A stretch of 64,000 nt of DNA from Sweltsa coloradensis (taxonomy: Eukaryota; Arthropoda; Insecta; Plecoptera; Chloroperlidae), in contig JAMZAV010000152.1 of NCBI GenBank assembly GCA_024449915.1, forward strand, positions 124,001 through 188,000, in the 5' to 3' direction. A program made the translations under genes and the position numbers. Position 1 is the stretch's first letter, and each line of letters begins with the position of its first letter. Positions 60,301 to 64,000 of this stretch are shown piece by piece. The notes below the pieces were generated by a model. It was not told where the DNA came from. It worked only from the letters and a program-made list of their open reading frames with translations, and did no database searches.

Positions 60301-61563
60301 ATGTAAACAAAGGGGTTGTTCAAGCAACTATTACAACGTCAGAGAAACAGGAAATAAACCGTTCTGAGTTCTGAATAGACACTGTGTTGCTATGGCAACA
60401 AGGTATATTATCTCCGTGGAGTCGATCCACTGTTTGAGAATGTTCAACAATGCAACTGTATTATTTATTGAGGGCCGATCCCAACTCCTAGCCCGCTGCT
60501 AACAGCAAGCCAATCACAGCTCTTTCCCCCTACCTACCTATCTATACCTACCTTACAGCGGGAATCCACTCAAAAGAGGTTATTGTTGTTACTGTTACAC
60601 TAGTTACAGTTGTAATTGAATTGTGTGTAAAGTAAGAAACGTAGGGGCTCTAAAAGTGTAATTGTGAAACAAGTGTGAAATTGTGAGTGAAAGTGAAGTA
60701 AAAGTTGGTAATTGTGTGTAAAAGTGTGAATTATGAGAAAAAGGGGTGCAAAAGTGTGTAGTTTAAAAGTCATGTAAAAGTGTGTGTAGTGTGTAATTGC
60801 GTATAAAAGTGTGATTTGTGAGTAATAGTGCTGTAAAAGTGAGTAATTGTGTGTAAAAGTGTTGTTAAAGTATGTAATTGTGTGCAAAAGTATGAATTGT
60901 GTTGAAAAGTAATGTAGTAATAGTGTGCAAAGTGATGTAACTGTGTGTTAAAGTTGAAATGAAAAAAGCGTGTATTGTAATTTGAAAATGTGTAAAAGTA
61001 TGTAATTGTGTTTGAAAGTGAAATTATGTAGCAAAAGTTGTAATTGTGTAGTACAAAATGTGTATGAATTGTGAGTAAAGTGCTGCAAAATTATTAATTG
61101 TAGTTTAAAGAAATTGTATGTAGGCCTAAAAGTGTAAAATTGCGAGAAAAAGTGTTGCAAAAGTATGTAATTGTGTGTTAAAGTGATACAAAAAGTGTGT
61201 TATTGTGAATTGTGAGTTAAAGTGCTACAAAAGTGTATAATTGTGAGTTAGAATGATGCAAAATTATGTAATCGTGTGTAAAAGTGTTTAAAAGTGAGTT
61301 TTCCCCTCTGCTCTAGTTTCAGATGGTGGCAAAAAGTCTACGCTCGCCACTGTCTGGTCAAGGACGGACACAGCTTCCTGTACCACCTGGTGCTGCCTGA
61401 TAGCCTCCGACGAGTCCCGAACCCACCCGCTAGCCTCCAGCAAGGCCCAGAAGGTGACCAGCAGGACAACTTCGAACTAGACTCTGTCTCAACTTCTTAC
61501 GAGAGTGACTTACAAATAGTTGACCCTCAAGATCTCCCTACAACATCCAATACAGCTTGGTAG
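57367..61563 (+). CDS. Small single-pass membrane protein of unknown function, two exons
   Basis: Exon 57367-57488 (ATG) joins exon 61323-61563 (TAG) with GTAAGT / TTTCAG sites and phase 2, giving 120 residues. The N-terminus MSRFFKPTTSWFGNWEDV is followed by one hydrophobic segment (YYWFILYSYAILGLGLLAYS, residues about 19-38). A juxtamembrane DIWWQKVYARHCLVKDG and SFLYHLVLPDSLRR come next, then a polar, low-complexity tail that lies in a tandem DNA repeat. I do not recognise the family. The frame is open upstream of the ATG to an AG at about 57327, so exon 1 could instead be an internal exon with about 13 more residues. The sharp splice sites and non-repetitive first 80 residues argue for a real gene; the last 40 residues may be lineage-specific. 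Confidence 0.6.
57514..58182. repeat. GACGACC family: one inverted and one forward copy
   Basis: A copy start (CGTCTTGGCCCGGGGTA) at 57516 is followed by an inverted copy to about 57815 (CTGGTCAGAACCAGCCAC ... AAAGTTCCCCGACGACGACC), then a forward copy at 57874-58182. The cluster begins 26 bp after the exon-1 splice donor of the small membrane protein gene. Confidence 0.75.
58435..58842 (-). mobile_element. SINE family I, reverse copy, second subfamily
   Basis: Complete from tail (TCACATAACTAATTTTCAGT) to head (CCTTCTGTATTGGAAGCAGA); the middle (AGTAGGAAACACTAATCAAT) matches the 43.4-kb subfamily. Confidence 0.85.
59320..59430 (-). repeat. GACGACC family fragment
   Basis: Inverted fragment with GGGAAAAGTTCCCCGACAAC and CCAGAGCTCGCTTCTAGTTT. 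Confidence 0.65.
59605..60022 (+). mobile_element. SINE family I, full-length copy
   Basis: Full collinearity from GGCTCGTTGGTCTTGTGG to the ATCAGTTATATAACTGAGTG tail and a TTTATTTATTTA end. The B box has one change (GGGTTCTATTCCC). Confidence 0.9.
60600..61290 (+). repeat. Degenerate AAAGTGTGTAATTGTG repeat tract
   Basis: About 690 bp made of loosely repeating AAAAGTGTG / TAATTGTG / GTGAATTGTGAG modules with no fixed period. It fills the end of the intron up to the second exon of the small membrane protein gene. Confidence 0.8.
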
Positions 61564-61985
61564 CCTCCACCTAGGCCCAAACCACTCCGCTAGCCTCCAA
61601 CCAGGTGACCAGGCGTAAGACAAAATCAACCCAGACTTCACCATAAAGTTGTGGTTGAGGGAATCACGACAAAATTCAGCCACAAGACCTCTCTACAACA
61701 TCAAATACAGCTTGGTAGCCTCCACCTAGGCCCAAACAACCCCACTAGCCTCCAGCTAGGCCCAGAAGGTGACAAACCGAAGACAAACTAGACCCAAACG
61801 CCACTATAAAGTTGTGGTTGAGGGAATCACGACAAAATTGAGCCTAAAGACCTCTCCACAACATCAAATACAGCTCGGTAGCCTCCATCTAGGCCCAAAC
61901 AACCCCGCTAGCCTCCAGCAAGGCCCAGAAGGTGACAAACAGAAGACAAACCTGACCCGGACGCCGCCATGAAAAACAGTGATTG
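61399..61985 (+). repeat. Four tandem units of about 160 bp spanning coding tail and 3' UTR
   Basis: Units begin at about 61399, 61559, 61714 and 61877 with GGTAGCCTCCACCTAGGCCC-like sequence and contain GCTAGCCTCCAGCAAGGCCC, AAGGTGAC and ACAACATCAAATACAGCT. The first unit encodes the protein tail (PPASLQQGPEGDQQDNFELD onward); its end supplies the TAG. Units 2-4 lie in the 3' UTR. Confidence 0.85.
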
Positions 61986-62089
61986 AATCTCAAGATCAAC
62001 CCTTTACCTACCTTTTGTATCATTTCTTTAACTTTAGAATAATCCAACTATAAACAAACCTAATTCATTGAAATATGCCTTGTATTTAA

Positions 62090-62095
62090 AATAAA
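62090..62095 (+). promoter_or_regulatory. Candidate polyadenylation signal of the small membrane protein gene
   Basis: AATAAA about 105 bp after the last tandem unit and 527 nt after the stop codon. Confidence 0.45.
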
Positions 62096-62300
62096 CAAGT
62101 ACAACATTTCATCTGTCTTACACAGTGGAACCGAATAACACAAACTCGCAAACTCGACCATTTGTTTACCCCAATTTACTTCCTTAATCTTACAGGTATG
62201 GACAGTTAATAATAGGCTTTGAACATATTTATTGCTTTTCTAATAATTAATGTTCTTTTTTTAATTTAAAGTTTTTCTTGATTGTTCTCATTTCTATAAC

Positions 62301-62663
62301 CCCCGTCTGGGCCCGGGGTAGAACAGGCCCAGAGCATGGCTCTGCTAACCGTAAAAGGCGATTCAAGAGAAAAATTACACCTTGCAAACATCAGCTAGTA
62401 AGAGCGGAGTATATTACTTCCCGAAACTAGAGGCGAGCTCTGGCAATCGTCGTCGGGGACACCTCCCCCTTCCCGTGACGACCTCCCCGACGACGATGAC
62501 AATGACACAACGAACGATGACAAAGACGATGACGACCGCGACGTGAGAAATCCCCCTTCCTCCCCTTACCCGTGGCTGGTTCTGACCAGCATGGGCCCCT
62601 CTTCTCCATATCCCCTAGGCTAGAGTGGTGCATTATTACCTAACGGTTGACGCGTCCTTAATT
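62301..62663 (+). repeat. GACGACC repeat family, best-preserved copy
   Basis: All landmarks are present in order: CCCGTCTGGGCCCGGGGTAG, ACCGTAAAAGGCGATTCAAG, CGAAACTAGAGGCGAGCTCT, CGTCGTCGGGGACACCTCC, GACGACCTCCCCGACGACGA, CGACCGCGACGTGAGAAATC, CCTAGGCTAGAGTGG and TAACGGTTGACGCG. Confidence 0.85.
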
Positions 62664-63640
62664 CCAAGATAATAAATAATTCCTATTTATATAAACTACT
62701 TCTCTACACAATACTCTTCCTGATAACTTAATTGTTACGTCACTTTTATTATTCATACTAACTTTTCAGTACCGTTTTCGACAAAGAACGTTTTACTTTT
62801 AAAAGTTACTTTCAAAAGCAAGAACTTGATGTTTGAAAAGTTAACTATATTGAGAGTAACATAAAGCTCATTAACACATACTTACCCCAAGCTCAAGTCT
62901 TAAGCTTGTCGAAGCTATCTTTATTCAAATCAAACATGGGGATAGTAAGTATTATGATAATGTCCGTTATGAGAGGGTTTTGATAATTTTATAGATTGTA
63001 ACGTGTTCATTTGAGTTAGATTACAAAGTTGGTACATCTTTGAAACAACACTTAAAATAAGTACCTAATTAAACAGAAGTGGCAAAAGTTTCATCCTCAT
63101 CAGCAGCTGGGGGGTTTCAACATAGCACTTGAGACTTTAACTGCTAAAGTGAAGTTTTCAGAGAGGCAAGGATTTTAAAGAACAATTCTTGGGAATGTAT
63201 TTAGTTTTAAATTGGCATTCGTCTAGTTTTAAGTAGAAAGAGAGCCATACAAGTTGGTATAGAAATATTTTCTAAAGCTTGATGAAGTCATTTTACGAAG
63301 TCTGAAACTTTTATAAGTACATAGTTATTTTATCCGTCATTCCTGAACTACATACCAAAGGGCAAACGGCCAATTAGTTATGCATTCTTCAAATAATCTG
63401 CACATGGCATCCACCATCATCTGGTCTGCTTCAAATACAGAGATTATATTTTGTAATACAAGTCCTCTGACTAGCAGACTACACTGGCACATACGCTTCG
63501 GGTGCAGGTATGAAGACAGTCAAGGAAAGTGGTCCGAGTCCCGCGAATGTGTAATTGTTTATTCGTAGTGATCATCACCAATGATGCAGCAAATTAGTCA
63601 TTACAATTTTTGTGGATGTAATTAACGTTATCGTTTACAG
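62664..63640. other. No recognisable gene or repeat
   Basis: AT-rich sequence with short open frames only; nothing with splice-site or motif support was seen on either strand. Confidence 0.5.
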
Positions 63641-64000
63641 TCTGTATTGGATTGACCACTATTGACCTCTTATAACCTCGAATGACACTTAACCTCAAAT
63701 TACCTCCACTCCTATGTTGACTTTAAATGTATGCTAAATGTCAATCACATGTAACGATCTCCATTGACATCTATTGACCTCTTTTGGCCATATGACCTTA
63801 AAATCACCTCAAATTACCTGTATTTACCTCTTATATCCTTTATTGATTATAATTACCGTCATTAACTTCTTACGACAGAAAATATGTACATGAGACATCG
63901 AATTATCTCCACTTATGACCTTGAATGACTTTTAATTACCTCTTTTGACCCCTAATGACCTTGAGTGACTTTAAACTCCGCCCAAATGACTTCTAATTTA
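63641..64000 (+). repeat. Degenerate TGACCT-rich tract at the window edge
   Basis: Short units such as TTGACCTCT, AATGACCTT and AATTACCTC recur every 10-20 bp with no strict period, continuing to the end of the window. Confidence 0.6.

Noticed and set aside
1..64000. CRISPR arrays, operons, bacterial promoters or terminators
   Set aside because: The sequence is eukaryotic with spliced genes; the tandem arrays lack regular repeat-spacer structure.

Overview
This window looks like animal nuclear DNA, probably from a large-genome, repeat-rich arthropod and most likely an insect. No bacterial gene organisation is present. Genes are split into small exons with GT..AG introns and consistent intron phases. 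The clearest lineage evidence is a Nimrod-family gene (CCxGY motif followed by NIM/EGF-like repeats) and a minus-strand gene whose exons match, from memory, an insect/crustacean family of uncharacterised secreted or membrane-anchored proteins (DUF7042/DUF7043 type). The species cannot be named from sequence alone.

Layout: (1) 282-3473 (+), last four exons of a quinone oxidoreductase-like medium-chain dehydrogenase whose 5' part lies left of the window. (2) 3.5-9.6 kb, transposon debris: a palindromic foldback element, a tRNA-derived SINE, small MITEs and a collapsed LTR retrotransposon that keeps a tRNA-Pro-type primer site and a gag fragment. (3) 9686-24412 (+), a four-exon Nimrod gene: signal peptide, linker exon, CCPGY exon and one long exon with 17 NIM repeats. 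The long exon carries three single-base frame breaks. A cytochrome b5 exon lies in its second intron. (4) 24.4-30.5 kb, AT-rich intergenic DNA with little recognisable content. (5) 30511-55395 (-), seven exons of the DUF7042/7043-type gene spread over 25 kb of transposon-filled introns. Its 5' exons were not found. (6) 57367-61563 (+), a two-exon gene for a small one-pass membrane protein of unknown function, whose coding tail is the first unit of a tandem repeat that continues into the 3' UTR. (7) The remaining sequence is repeats.

Most of the window is repetitive. There are three SINE-like families, fragments of at least three LINE lineages, hAT-type MITEs (two with exact 8-bp target-site duplications), long foldback palindromes up to 622 bp, a GC-rich repeat family clustered at 56.4-62.7 kb, and many microsatellites. 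Two relations stand out. One SINE family shares its 3' tail with a LINE present in the same window, and several mobile elements stop within about 20-30 bp of exon boundaries.

The genes show no sign of working as one pathway. The Nimrod product is probably a secreted phagocytosis or immune-recognition protein; the others appear to be independent neighbours. All exon models come from reading splice sites, phases and family motifs by eye, without transcript or database evidence.
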